In this document: in pieces, positions 25,984 to 36,032 of the stretch
Numbering within the stretch: the first letter of the stretch is position 1
Layout: the number at the start of each line of letters is the position of its first letter
Origin: Alphaproteobacteria bacterium
GTDB taxonomy: Bacteria > Pseudomonadota > Alphaproteobacteria > Rhizobiales > Devosiaceae
Assembly (NCBI GenBank): GCA_018818925.1
Contig: JAHJQZ010000145.1
Span: forward strand, 1-36,368
Direction of reading: 5' to 3'
Length of the DNA: 36,368 bases
Position numbers and translations under genes: made by a program
The notes under the pieces: model-generated
What the model was told of the DNA's origin: nothing
Database searches by the model: none
The model's input: only the letters and a program-made list of their open reading frames with translations

Positions 25984-26275
25984 CACGCCATATTGGCGGA
26001 AAGCCGAAATTCGTCCTTGTGCCGAATGCGTTGTGACTTGATTTGCCTTGCGATGGTAGCGTGATGATGATCGCGTAACGAAGGCGAAAGCTGTTCGCAA
26101 AAGCTGAGAAACGCCACGCGAGCCAAGGACCGCCAGACTGCAATCCGTCAATCGGGCGCAGTCGACTTTCCGATCCGAAAAAGATGAACACAGCTCCACC
26201 GCCGCATCGCGGCAGGGGCAGATCCGCATGCGCCGGCGGCACGTATTCGGCAGATCAAGCGAACAGGAGACGACC

Positions 26276-26416
26276 ATGGCAAAAAGTCAAAAGCGCAGCA
26301 ATCGGGAGCCCAAGAAGCCGAAGGCGGCGAAAGCCCCCATGGAAACGGCTGCGCCCGCCGCCTTTGCCGGCAAGCCGACGCCGTCGCGGCCGTTGGAAAG
26401 CGCGAAGAAAAGATAG
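26276..26416 (+). CDS. Small basic hypothetical protein (46 residues)
   Basis: The ATG at 26276 has AGGAGA seven bases upstream. The product (AKSQKRSNREPKKPKAAKA, then an Ala/Pro-rich tail ending ESAKKR) is short, very basic and low in complexity. The opening AKSQ-RSNRE-KKPK is familiar from short Rhizobiales proteins of unknown function. It is the first of three closely spaced plus-strand small genes. Confidence 0.65.
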   Translation: MAKSQKRSNREPKKPKAAKAPMETAAPAAFAGKPTPSRPLESAKKR

Positions 26417-26424
26417 GATGCCGG

Positions 26425-26679
26425 ATGTGCATCGGGAGCACGGAATCGCTCGTCACGTTCAAGAATTCGTTCAGGCCGTCCGTGCTCGACACCGATCTGC
26501 CCGCCGGCACCTGTCGGATCGTTTTTTGCGACGAGGAGATTGCCGGCCTCACATTTCTTGCCTTTCGACGCGTCGCGGCGATGAGTGACCTACCCTCGCT
26601 CGAAGGCTCTCGGTCGACCCGTCGGGTCGTCTTGTTGGATTCCGATGACTCGGAGGCGGTGGTCCGCGCCGATCATTGA
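26425..26679 (+). CDS. Small hypothetical protein (84 residues)
   Basis: This gene starts eight bases after the previous stop, with AGGA upstream of ATG 26425. The middle (FRPSVLDTDLPAGTCRI, then EEIAGLTFLAFRRVAAMSDL) resembles, from memory, short rhizobial proteins with an F..P..LP.G.Y.V..EEE...GLSF.AYRRV pattern. No known function. A slightly later start inside the first ten residues cannot be excluded. Confidence 0.6.
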   Translation: MCIGSTESLVTFKNSFRPSVLDTDLPAGTCRIVFCDEEIAGLTFLAFRRVAAMSDLPSLEGSRSTRRVVLLDSDDSEAVVRADH

Positions 26680-26715
26680 TTGGCGATCACCGCAAATGCA
26701 CAAAGGAATATCGCG

Positions 26716-27018
26716 ATGAAATATCTGGGACGCATTTCCGGAAACGGCGAGCTCCTGAAAAACGGGGTGGTGTTCGCCGGCGCGGCCTATGAGCTGGAGG
26801 GTTTTGTCCGCCAGAAGGGTCGACTGTCCGGTACCGGAGAAATCAGCCTGACGTCTTCCCTGGCAAAAGGGGCAATGGCGCAAAAAGACCTGCAACTGCG
26901 CGTCGCCGACGGTCAGGTTTTCGATCTTGCCGTCGCCGACGGAAAGAGGCCGGCGCCGAACCTTTTCTGCGTCGACATCACCGGCGATCTTCCCGCCGAG
27001 GGCGATTGGCTGAACTAG
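26716..27018 (+). CDS. Hypothetical protein (100 residues)
   Basis: The ATG at 26716 is preceded by AAAGGA and gives a 100-residue protein without signal peptide or membrane segment. The pattern (KYLGRISGNGELLKNGVVFAG, strand-rich; ending DITGDLPAEGDWLN) suggests a small all-beta protein. A frame start (TTG) at 26680 exists but has no site. It is the last of the three small genes, 162 bases ahead of the glucan synthase. Function unknown. Confidence 0.6.
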   Translation: MKYLGRISGNGELLKNGVVFAGAAYELEGFVRQKGRLSGTGEISLTSSLAKGAMAQKDLQLRVADGQVFDLAVADGKRPAPNLFCVDITGDLPAEGDWLN

Positions 27019-27180
27019 CCTTTCACCTTCCACCTGGCGCTGGCGTTTCGGTCGTCCGCGCCGGGAGTCTGTTTGCGCGCCCAAAGTGCCACGCCGGCGC
27101 GATATCGGTTCTGCACGTACTTTGGATCGGCGCCGCATGCATCATGCGTCCAGGGACGCAGCCTCCAGAAAGCTGGTCAT

Positions 27181-30100
27181 ATGACCGTTGTCTTCGGCAT
27201 TTCCCTCCGCCTGCGACCTCTCACCGCTCCTTGGAACGATCCAGCGCCCGTGCGCGAGGAACTGTTCGGGGTCGAGCGCCTTGAACTCCACGCGCGGACG
27301 CTCGCTGCGGCTCAGCCCGTCGCGGCGGTGCCGCCCAGGGTGTTTTCCTTGCAGGCACGTCTCAGCGAAAACACCAAGGTGCTCCTGGCCGCCTATCGTG
27401 CCAGCGCCAAGGAACTCGAAGTCGACCGCGCCATCGTTCCGGCCGCGGAATGGCTCTTGGACAATTACCATCTGGTCGAAGAGCACGTCCGCGAGATCCG
27501 CGACGATCTGGTGCCCGGCTACTACCGGCAATTGCCGAAACTGGCAGGCGGACCGTTTGCCGGATATCCGCGCGTCTTCGAATTGGCCTGGGCGTTCGTA
27601 GCCCATACCGACAGCCATTTCGATTCCGAGATACTGCGCCGCTTTGTCTCCGCCTATCAGAGCGTCCAGCCGCTGACGATCGGCGAACTCTGGGCCGTTC
27701 CCATTACGCTCCGCATCGTTCTCATCGAGAATCTGCGCCGCCTTGCCGATCAGATCACCGCCGGTCGGCTCTCGCGCGCCGAAGCGGACGCCATGGCCGA
27801 TCGCGTGCTCGTTTCGGGTCTGTCTCCAGACATCGCGATTGCCCGCATGGCAAGTGCTCCGCTGCCCGAATTGTTCGCGGCACAGTTCGCAAAGCGCCTG
27901 CGCGACTACGATTCCGCCAGCACCCCGACGCTCGCCTGGCTTGAGGACCGTCTTGCCGGCCAGCACTCCTCCATCGACGACGTCGTGCTTCACGCACAGC
28001 AGCGCCTCGGCGCCTCGAACGTCACCGTTCGCAACATCGTCACCAGCTTGCGCCTCATATCCGACATCGATTGGGCCGACTTCTTTGAAAGCGTGTGCCT
28101 GGTCGATACGCGCCTGCGCGAACACAGCGCCTTTGCGGAGATGGATTTTCCGACGCGCGATCTTTATCGCGGCGCGGTCGAGGAACTGGCGCGCGGATCG
28201 GCGCTTTCCGAAATCGAAATAGCCGAAGAAGTCCTCAAGCTTACGACCGCCGCCGCCACGGAACCGTCGGAGGATTCGTGCACGGATCGCCTTGCGGACC
28301 CAGGCTATTATCTCATCGCCGAAGGCCGCCGCGTGTTGGAACAGTGTGTCGGATTCAGGGTGCCGGCACATCTGCTGATCAGTCGCTTCAATCTGCGTCT
28401 CGGCATTGCGGGCTATGTCGGCGCCATCGCCCTGTTTTCGCTCGTCCTGCTTGGACTGGCTTTCTGGACACTCGGTATCTCCGCGCCGGGCTGGGCGGCG
28501 CTTCTTGCCATCGCCGCCTTCATTCCGGCATCCGAAGCGGCAACCGCTTTCGTCAATCGCGCTGTTACCTGGAGCTATGGAGCCTCGAAGCTCCCCGGTC
28601 TTGAGCTGAAGGGCGGCGTGCCGACGTCCCTGCGGACCCTTGTCGCGATACCGAGCCTTCTTGCCGGCAAAAAGGATCTGCTCGATCAGATCGAACAGCT
28701 CGAAATCCATCACCTTTCGGGGGCGACGGGCGACCTCACTTTCGCGCTGCTGCTCGACGGTCTCGACGCCGATGAAGAAACGGTCGCCGGCGAGGATGCG
28801 CTTCTTGCCGAGGGTCAGGCGGCCATCGCCCGGCTCAACGATGTGCACCCGCCCGGCCCGGCAGGCCCAAGGTTTGTGCTGCTCTACCGGCGACGCTTGT
28901 TCAACGCCGCCGAAGGCAAGTGGATGGGCTGGGAGCGCAAACGTGGCAAGTTGCACGAACTCAACCGGCTGCTCAGAGGCGCAACGGACACCAGCTTCGT
29001 TTCAGGCAATGGGCGCGTTCCGGTCGTGCCCGAAGGCGTTCGCTACGTCATTACCCTTGACGCCGACACGCGGATGCCGCGCGACACCGCGCTCAAGCTG
29101 GTGGGCAAGATGGCCCATGCGCTCAATCGGCCGAGATTCAGTCGCGATCTGGGGCGCGTCGTGGGCGGCTACGGCATCCTGCAGCCACGGGTGACGCCGT
29201 CGCTGCCGGTCGGACGCGAAGGCTCGTTGTATCAGCGCGTGTTTTCGGCGCCGGGCGGCATCGACCCCTATTCGGCCGCGGTCTCGGATGTCTATCAGGA
29301 CCTGTTCGGCGAAGGTTCCTACACCGGCAAGGGCATCTACGATGTCGACGCGTTCGAAGCCTCGCTGGCGGGACGCATTCCGGAAAACACGTTGCTGAGC
29401 CATGATCTTTTCGAAGGCATTTTCGCCCGCGCCGGTCTCGCCTCGGATGTCGAGGTGGTCGACGAATTCCCCTCCCGCTACGACGTCGCCAGTCAACGCC
29501 AGCATCGCTGGACGCGTGGCGACTGGCAGTTGCTGCCGTGGATTGTCGGCTGGCATGCGAAATCCCTATCCGTGGGGGCCGTCGGACTCGGCAAGATCCT
29601 CGACAATCTCAGACGTTCGCTGTTCGCGCCGGCGCTGCTGCTCACGCTCGGGCTGACCTGGCTGCTCCCCATGCCCTCGGCGCTGCTCGGTACGGCATTC
29701 GTGCTCGTCGGACTGGCGCTTCCGGCCTTTTTCGCGCCGTTGTTTTCCCTTTTCCCCAGACGTGCCGGCGTGCGGCTCGACAGCCATTTCCGTGCACTTG
29801 GCGCCGAGATGAAGCTGGCGGCGATCCAGACGGGCTTGTCCCTGGCATTTCTGCCCGACCAGGCCTGGCGGATGGGCGACGCCATCCTTCGGACGCTGGT
29901 TCGACGCCACATCACGCATCGGCACCTGCTGCAATGGACAACCGCCGCGCAATCGGCTGGCGGCCGGCGCCTTGATGCCAGAGGCTTCTACCAGCAGATG
30001 GCGGGCGGCACTGGCCTTGGACTGGGCATGGCATTGGGCACGGCACTGTTCGCACCCGCCTCCATCCCGCTGACGGTCGTTTTTGCCATGCTGTGGTGCG

Positions 30101-33100
30101 GCGCCCCGGCCATCGCGCTCTGGGCCAGCCGCGCGCCGTCCAAGTCGAAAGACCTGCTGCTTGCCCCGGACGAAGAACAGAAGCTGCGCCTGATCGCGCG
30201 GAGGACCTGGCGGTTTTTCGAAACCTTCGTCACGCCCGCCGACAACATGCTGCCCCCCGACAATTTCCAGGAGGATCCGAACCCGGTCATCGCGCACCGG
30301 ACATCGCCGACCAATATCGGGCTTTATCTCCTCTCCGCCGTCGCTGCCCGCGATTTCGGCTGGGCCGGAAGGATCGAGACGCTGGAACGGCTGGAAGCAA
30401 GCTTTGCGACCCTGCGCCGCCTCAAGCGGTTCAAGGGGCATTTCTTCAACTGGTACGACACCGAGGACTTGCACGTTCTCGACCCGGCCTATGTGTCCTC
30501 GGTCGATAGCGGCAATCTTGCCGGACATCTGATTGCGCTTTCCGCCGCCTGTCGGGAATGGATCGACGCGCCTCTCGATGCCAACGTCCGGTCGGGGCTG
30601 ATCGACACGCTGATGCTGGCGCGCGAGGCGCTTGAAGCGATCCATGTCGCGTCGCACCAGGCCGACAGCCTGGGCGCTCTGCTGACCGGCGCACACTCGT
30701 TGCTGGTCGGCGTTCAGGACCTGCCCGCGATCTCGGCGCGACTTGCCTGGTCGGCCGACAAGGCCGCGGGCTTGGCCAGGGAAATGGCACCGCGCCCGGA
30801 GGGCGGCCAGGTGCCCGCTCTGGTGTTCTGGACGGAAGCGCTTGCAAGTGCGATCCGCGCCGCCGATCGCGACCGGACAGTCTCGATCGCGGTTGGGCAA
30901 GCGGTCGTCCAACGGCTTCACGCGCTTGCCGAGGAGGCACGCACCATGGCGCTGTCGATGGATTTCGCGTTTCTTCTCGATACCGAGCGCCGACTGCTGT
31001 CCATCGGCTATTCGCGCACCGACAACAGCCTCGACAAGAACTGCTACGATTTGCTGGCCTCGGAAGCGCGGCTCGCCAGCCTGTTCGCCATCGCCAAGGG
31101 CGACGTTTCCACCCGCCACTGGTTCCGGCTTGGCCGGGCCGCAACGCCGCTCGGGAATGGGTCCGCGCTGATTTCCTGGTCGGGCTCGATGTTCGAATAC
31201 CTCATGCCGGCGCTGGTCATGCGGGCGCCGGTGGGCAGTCTGATCGAGGAGACCCAGAGGCGCGTCGTCGTGCGGCAACAGGAATACGCGCGCGCGCTCG
31301 GCATCCCGTGGGGCATCTCGGAATCCGCCTATAACGCCCGCGACATCGAATTCACCTATCAGTATTCCAATTTCGGCGTCCCGGGCCTCGGGCTCAAACG
31401 TGGCCTGTCGGAAAACCGGGTGATCGCGCCCTATGCCACCGGGCTCGCCACGATGATCGACGCCGCCGGCGCGCTGAAGAACTATGGCCACATCGCTACC
31501 CTCGGCGGCCGCGGCTCATTTGGTTTCTACGAGGCGCTCGATTTTACCCGGTCGCGTCTGCCGGAAGGTCAGACTGTGGCCGTGGTGCGCAATGTCATGG
31601 CGCACCACCAGGGCATGACCATGGTTGCCATCGCCAACGCGTTGCGGGACGGCTGCATGCGGACGCGCTTCCACAGCGATCCCCTGATCATGGCCAGCGA
31701 ACTGCTCTTGCAGGAACGCACGCCGCGCCACGTCGCCATCGAGCATCCACGCGCCGAGGAAGTCAAAATCTCGGCCAGCGAGACGCGGCGCAAGGCGCAT
31801 GTCGTCAGGCGCCTGCAGGCGCCGTTTGCCGGCCCTCCGGTGACCCATCTCCTGTCGAACGGCCATTATTCGGTGATGCTGACGGCGACGGGTGGCGGCT
31901 ACAGCCGTTGGGGCGATATCGCGGTAACCCGCTGGCACGAGGATGCCACGCGCGACGATTGCGGCTCGTTCGTCATGCTCAGGGACATGCGTTCCGGCGC
32001 CGTCTGGTCGCCCGCCGGCAATCTATCGGGACCCATGCCCGAGCGTCAGGACGTGTTGTTCGCCGAGGACCGCGCGGAATTCACCCGCGTGGACGGAACG
32101 CTGACGACCAGCATGGACGTGCTGGTTTCCGGCGAGGACGACAGCGAGGTCCGCCGCGTTTCACTCACCAATGCCGGACGCAAGCCGCGCGAGATCGAGG
32201 TGACATCCTACGCTGAACTGGTGCTGACGACGGCGTCCGCCGACGCGGCGCACCCGGCCTTTGCCAAAATGTTCGTCGCAACCGAGTACCTGCCCGAGCT
32301 CGGGGCGCTGATCGCGTCGCGCCGTCGGCGTTTTCCGTCGGAACCCGAAATCTGGGCGGCGCATTTCGCCGTGACCGAAGGCGAAATCACTGCCGAGCCG
32401 CAATACGAAACCGACAGGCTGAAGTTTCTCGGGCGTGGCCGTACCCTGTCCAATGCCGTTGCCCTCAAGCGTGATCGTCCGTTGTCGAACACGGTCGGCA
32501 CGGTCCTCGATCCGGTCTTTTCGCTGCGCCAGCGCATCAGGATCGCTCCGGGCGACGTGGCCCGCATTGCCTTGTGGACGATCCTGGCGTCGTCGCGCGC
32601 CGAACTGATCGACTTGCTCGACAAGCACCTCGACCGCAATGCCTATGACCGGGCCAAGACGCTCGCGTGGACGCAGGCGCAGGTGCAGTTGTATCATCTG
32701 GACATAACTTCCGACGAAGCTGCGGACTTCCAACGGCTGGCCGCGCCGATTCTTTATGCCGATGCGCGCTTCCGGCCGCCCTCCGCTGTCATCGCCGCCG
32801 GCGCCGGTCGGCAATCGGCGCTGTGGCCGATGGCAATCTCGGGCGACCGTCCCATCGTTCTGCTGCGCATTTCCGACATCGAAGACCTGCCTCAGGTCCG
32901 CCAGATGCTGCGCGCGCACGAGTATTGGCGCATGAAGGGGCTCAATGCCGATCTTGTCATTCTCAACGATCGATCGAGTTCCTATGTTCAGGACTTGCAG
33001 ACCGCGATCGATGCGGCCGTGCGATCGAGCCAGGCCAAGCCGCGCATCGGCAGTGAGGATGCCAAAGGCAGTGTCTTTTTGCTCAGAGCCGACCTCATCG

Positions 33101-35697
33101 GCCGCGAGGCTCGGGCACTGCTCGTGTCGGTCGCGCGCGTGTCCCTGGTCGCGCACCATGGCTCGATTGCCGACAAGCTGGCGCGCCTGCCGGCGTTGGA
33201 GGCTCCACCGTCGCCCGCTTTTCTGCCGGTTGCCAGGACGACGACGACACGCGCGGAACCGCTGGCCGATCTCGAGTTCTTCAATGGTCTCGGCGGCTTC
33301 GACAAAAACGGCAGCGAGTATGTCACCGTTCTTGACGACGGCGACGAAACGCCGGCGCCCTGGATCAACGTCATCGCCAATCCCGGTTTCGGCTTTCAGG
33401 TGTCGGCGAGCGGCGCTGGATATGCCTGGGCCGAGAATAGCCGCGACAACCAGTTGACGCCCTGGTCCAACGATCCGGTCGCCGATCCCTCGGGCGAGGC
33501 CATCTATATCAAAGACGAGGACACAGGTGCCCTGTGGAGCCCGACCGCCGAGCCGATCCGGGATGCAGGCACCTATGTTGCCCGCCACGGGTTCGGCTAC
33601 AGCCGGTTCGAGCACACGGCCAACGGCATTTCTTCGGACCTGCAGCAATTCGTGCCGCTGGCCGATCCGATCCGGATATCCCGGCTGCGGTTGACCAACC
33701 GTTCAGGCCGGACTCGTCGCCTGTCGGTCACCACCTATGCGGAATGGACGCTCGGCACTTCCCGCAGTTCCTCGATGTCTTTCATCGTCAGCGAGCAAGA
33801 TGCCGAAACCGGCGCGCTGTTCGCCCGCAAGCCGTGGAACATGGCGTTCCCCGACCGCATCGCCTTCGCCGACCTTTGCGGACGGCAGACCGAGTGGACG
33901 TCCGACCGAACCGAATTCATCGGCCGACAGGGCGGGATCGACCGCCCTGCGGCCCTTTCGGGCACGCAGCCGCTCTCCGGCGCCACGGGGGCGGGGCTCG
34001 ATCCATGCGCGGCCCTTCGGCAAAAGATCGTTCTGCGTCCGAACCAGACGGTCGAAATCGTCGCATTCCTTGGACAATGCCCGTCCGCCGGCGCGGCGCG
34101 CGCCCTCATCGCCCGCTATCGCGCCACCGATCTGGACGCGTCACTGGCCGAGGTCACGCAGCACTGGTCGGATGTGCTCGGTGCGGTTCAGGTGAAAACG
34201 CCCGACCGCGCCATGGACATCATGCTCAACGGCTGGCTGCTCTATCAGACGCTGGCCTGCCGCATCTGGGCGCGCTCGGGCTTTTATCAGGCGAGTGGCG
34301 CCTTTGGGTTCCGCGACCAGTTGCAGGATGGCATGGCTATGACCTTTACCCGGCCGGCCGAGACGCGTGAGCACATCCTTCGTGCCGCTGGGCGGCAGTT
34401 CGTCGAGGGCGATGTCCAGCACTGGTGGTTGCCGCATTCCGGCCAGGGCGTGCGCACCCGCATCTCGGACGACTGCGTATGGCTGGGGTACGCCACCGCC
34501 ACCTATGTTGCCGCAACCGGCGATGCGTCCATTCTCGGCGAGATGGTGCCGTTCCTCGAAGGACAACAGCTCAAGACCGGCGAGCACGATGCCTTTTTCG
34601 AGCCGAGCCTTTCCACCGAGTCCGCCAGCCTGTTCGAGCATTGCGCCCGCGGCCTCGACCGGTGCATCGAACTGACCGGGGCCAATGGCCTGCCGCTGAT
34701 GGGCACCGGCGACTGGAACGATGGCATGAACAGGGTGGGCGAGAACGGCGAAGGGACGAGCGTCTGGCTCGGCTGGCTGCTGGTTCGCACGCTGGCGCTG
34801 CTGGCCCCCTTCGTTGAAAGACGCGATCCTAAACGGACGGCGCGATGGACGGCGCATGCGGCTGCCGTGCTTGGCGCGCTCGAAGGCACGGCCTGGGATG
34901 GCGCATGGTATCGCCGGGCGACCTATGACGATGGGTCGTGGCTGGGTGCGTTAGCAGGTGATGCCTGCCGCATCGATTCCATCGCCCAATCCTGGGCAGT
35001 GCTGTCGGGCAAGGCGAATTCGGCCCGCGCCAAAACCGCGATGGCTTCACTGGAAAAGCACCTGATCCGCGCCGATGATGGGCTGGCGCTACTGTTCACC
35101 CCTCCCTTCGATGACAAGACCGTTCGTGATCCGGGCTATATCAAGGGCTATCCGCCGGGCCTCAGGGAAAATGGCGGGCAATACAGCCATGCCGCCATGT
35201 GGGCGATCCTGGCCTTGGCCGAACTGGGCGCCACGGAAAAGGCGCACAAGCTGTTTGCGCTGGTCAATCCGATCAATCATGCACTCAACCCTGTTTCCGC
35301 CGATTGCTACAAGGTAGAGCCCTATGTGGTGGCCGCCGATGTCTATGCCGTCGCCCCGCATGTCGGACGCGGCGGCTGGACCTGGTACACCGGCTCGGCC
35401 GGCTGGATGCAGCGTGCCGGCATAGAAGGCATTCTCGGTATCCGGCGCGAGGGCAATGAGCTCAGGATCAATCCGTGCATCCCAAAAGACTGGCCGGGAT
35501 TCCAGGCACGCATCAAGGTGGGTGGAGCTGACTACGATATCCGCGTGTCGGTCACATCCACCGGGCGGCGGGCCCGACCAAAAGCCATTCTGGACGGCCG
35601 ACCCCTGCCGCTTGACCAGGGGCAGATCCGCGTCGGTCTCGACGGGCTCTCGCACCTTCTCGAAATCGAGTTCAGAACCGGCACCGGCGCGGGATAA
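27181..35697 (+). CDS. ndvB: Cyclic beta-1,2-glucan synthase
   Basis: The 2838-residue protein has the length and architecture of Brucella Cgs / rhizobial NdvB. A soluble N-terminal domain (1-400) is followed by membrane segments near 410-460 and a GT84 glycosyltransferase (480-815) with DAD at 627-629 and RQHRW at 773-777, the family's (Q/R)xxRW motif. Further membrane segments lie near 813-860 and 942-980. A glycoamylase-like region (1270-1480, YSRTDNSLDKNCYDLLASEA) precedes a C-terminal GH94 phosphorylase region (1520-2830) with GFRDQLQDGM and GTGDWNDGMN (D2511, D2514) that controls chain length. It makes periplasmic cyclic beta-1,2-glucans from UDP-glucose at the inner membrane, important for osmotic adaptation and host interaction. 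The first in-frame ATG, 27181, was chosen although it has only a weak ribosome binding site. Confidence 0.95.
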   Translation: MTVVFGISLRLRPLTAPWNDPAPVREELFGVERLELHARTLAAAQPVAAVPPRVFSLQARLSENTKVLLAAYRASAKELEVDRAIVPAAEWLLDNYHLVEEHVREIRDDLVPGYYRQLPKLAGGPFAGYPRVFELAWAFVAHTDSHFDSEILRRFVSAYQSVQPLTIGELWAVPITLRIVLIENLRRLADQITAGRLSRAEADAMADRVLVSGLSPDIAIARMASAPLPELFAAQFAKRLRDYDSASTPTLAWLEDRLAGQHSSIDDVVLHAQQRLGASNVTVRNIVTSLRLISDIDWADFFESVCLVDTRLREHSAFAEMDFPTRDLYRGAVEELARGSALSEIEIAEEVLKLTTAAATEPSEDSCTDRLADPGYYLIAEGRRVLEQCVGFRVPAHLLISRFNLRLGIAGYVGAIALFSLVLLGLAFWTLGISAPGWAALLAIAAFIPASEAATAFVNRAVTWSYGASKLPGLELKGGVPTSLRTLVAIPSLLAGKKDLLDQIEQLEIHHLSGATGDLTFALLLDGLDADEETVAGEDALLAEGQAAIARLNDVHPPGPAGPRFVLLYRRRLFNAAEGKWMGWERKRGKLHELNRLLRGATDTSFVSGNGRVPVVPEGVRYVITLDADTRMPRDTALKLVGKMAHALNRPRFSRDLGRVVGGYGILQPRVTPSLPVGREGSLYQRVFSAPGGIDPYSAAVSDVYQDLFGEGSYTGKGIYDVDAFEASLAGRIPENTLLSHDLFEGIFARAGLASDVEVVDEFPSRYDVASQRQHRWTRGDWQLLPWIVGWHAKSLSVGAVGLGKILDNLRRSLFAPALLLTLGLTWLLPMPSALLGTAFVLVGLALPAFFAPLFSLFPRRAGVRLDSHFRALGAEMKLAAIQTGLSLAFLPDQAWRMGDAILRTLVRRHITHRHLLQWTTAAQSAGGRRLDARGFYQQMAGGTGLGLGMALGTALFAPASIPLTVVFAMLWCGAPAIALWASRAPSKSKDLLLAPDEEQKLRLIARRTWRFFETFVTPADNMLPPDNFQEDPNPVIAHRTSPTNIGLYLLSAVAARDFGWAGRIETLERLEASFATLRRLKRFKGHFFNWYDTEDLHVLDPAYVSSVDSGNLAGHLIALSAACREWIDAPLDANVRSGLIDTLMLAREALEAIHVASHQADSLGALLTGAHSLLVGVQDLPAISARLAWSADKAAGLAREMAPRPEGGQVPALVFWTEALASAIRAADRDRTVSIAVGQAVVQRLHALAEEARTMALSMDFAFLLDTERRLLSIGYSRTDNSLDKNCYDLLASEARLASLFAIAKGDVSTRHWFRLGRAATPLGNGSALISWSGSMFEYLMPALVMRAPVGSLIEETQRRVVVRQQEYARALGIPWGISESAYNARDIEFTYQYSNFGVPGLGLKRGLSENRVIAPYATGLATMIDAAGALKNYGHIATLGGRGSFGFYEALDFTRSRLPEGQTVAVVRNVMAHHQGMTMVAIANALRDGCMRTRFHSDPLIMASELLLQERTPRHVAIEHPRAEEVKISASETRRKAHVVRRLQAPFAGPPVTHLLSNGHYSVMLTATGGGYSRWGDIAVTRWHEDATRDDCGSFVMLRDMRSGAVWSPAGNLSGPMPERQDVLFAEDRAEFTRVDGTLTTSMDVLVSGEDDSEVRRVSLTNAGRKPREIEVTSYAELVLTTASADAAHPAFAKMFVATEYLPELGALIASRRRRFPSEPEIWAAHFAVTEGEITAEPQYETDRLKFLGRGRTLSNAVALKRDRPLSNTVGTVLDPVFSLRQRIRIAPGDVARIALWTILASSRAELIDLLDKHLDRNAYDRAKTLAWTQAQVQLYHLDITSDEAADFQRLAAPILYADARFRPPSAVIAAGAGRQSALWPMAISGDRPIVLLRISDIEDLPQVRQMLRAHEYWRMKGLNADLVILNDRSSSYVQDLQTAIDAAVRSSQAKPRIGSEDAKGSVFLLRADLIGREARALLVSVARVSLVAHHGSIADKLARLPALEAPPSPAFLPVARTTTTRAEPLADLEFFNGLGGFDKNGSEYVTVLDDGDETPAPWINVIANPGFGFQVSASGAGYAWAENSRDNQLTPWSNDPVADPSGEAIYIKDEDTGALWSPTAEPIRDAGTYVARHGFGYSRFEHTANGISSDLQQFVPLADPIRISRLRLTNRSGRTRRLSVTTYAEWTLGTSRSSSMSFIVSEQDAETGALFARKPWNMAFPDRIAFADLCGRQTEWTSDRTEFIGRQGGIDRPAALSGTQPLSGATGAGLDPCAALRQKIVLRPNQTVEIVAFLGQCPSAGAARALIARYRATDLDASLAEVTQHWSDVLGAVQVKTPDRAMDIMLNGWLLYQTLACRIWARSGFYQASGAFGFRDQLQDGMAMTFTRPAETREHILRAAGRQFVEGDVQHWWLPHSGQGVRTRISDDCVWLGYATATYVAATGDASILGEMVPFLEGQQLKTGEHDAFFEPSLSTESASLFEHCARGLDRCIELTGANGLPLMGTGDWNDGMNRVGENGEGTSVWLGWLLVRTLALLAPFVERRDPKRTARWTAHAAAVLGALEGTAWDGAWYRRATYDDGSWLGALAGDACRIDSIAQSWAVLSGKANSARAKTAMASLEKHLIRADDGLALLFTPPFDDKTVRDPGYIKGYPPGLRENGGQYSHAAMWAILALAELGATEKAHKLFALVNPINHALNPVSADCYKVEPYVVAADVYAVAPHVGRGGWTWYTGSAGWMQRAGIEGILGIRREGNELRINPCIPKDWPGFQARIKVGGADYDIRVSVTSTGRRARPKAILDGRPLPLDQGQIRVGLDGLSHLLEIEFRTGTGAG

Positions 35698-36032
35698 CGG
35701 GCAATTGCCCCGTCAACTCGGCCGGCAGCGCGCCCTTTGCGTCAAGAACGACCGGCTCGTCGCAGCCATCCGTGTCGAGGTCGATTTCCTGCAAAAAGGC
35801 GACAACGCCGCCGGGCAAGAATGCGCCTTCTTGTCTTCCATGGAAGCTATCTCGGCATTTTCTCGAAGCCGACCACTGCACTGGCCTTGCGTCCATGGGG
35901 TCGGCGCAGGTGCGGGCAAGGACAGGCGGGGGAAAGGTGTGGCATGGCGGCAGGCGCAGCCGCGAGCCGTCCCTTTCTGGCCACGGTGTGCGAATATGCG
36001 CATAATGATGCCCGAGTCTTGAGGAGGACATC
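35698..36032. other. Non-coding gap after the glucan synthase
   Basis: This 335-base stretch has no well-supported gene. GGGCAATTGCCC (35699-35710), two bases after the synthase stop, is a perfect 12-bp palindrome but has no T tract. A minus-strand frame from 35896 to 35672 looks coding-like in composition (EGAFLPGGVVAFLQEIDLDT) but has no ribosome binding site and no recognised relative, so it is not called. GAGGAGGA near 36020-36028 is the ribosome binding site of the next gene. Confidence 0.4.

Larger units (their letters stand above)
25772..26275. other. AT-richer non-coding region with promoter and palindromes
   Basis: These 504 bases lie between a minus-strand transglutaminase-like gene and plus-strand small genes. 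No gene is supported; a 121-codon minus-strand frame (26242-25877) has no recognisable content. The part from 25830 to 26060 is clearly richer in A+T than the neighbourhood. It contains a good plus-strand promoter and two perfect palindromes, listed separately. Confidence 0.5.

Noticed and set aside
35672-35896. Minus-strand 74-codon frame after the glucan synthase
   Set aside because: Its codon pattern is coding-like, but there is no ribosome binding site, it overlaps the synthase end, and the product resembles no known protein.
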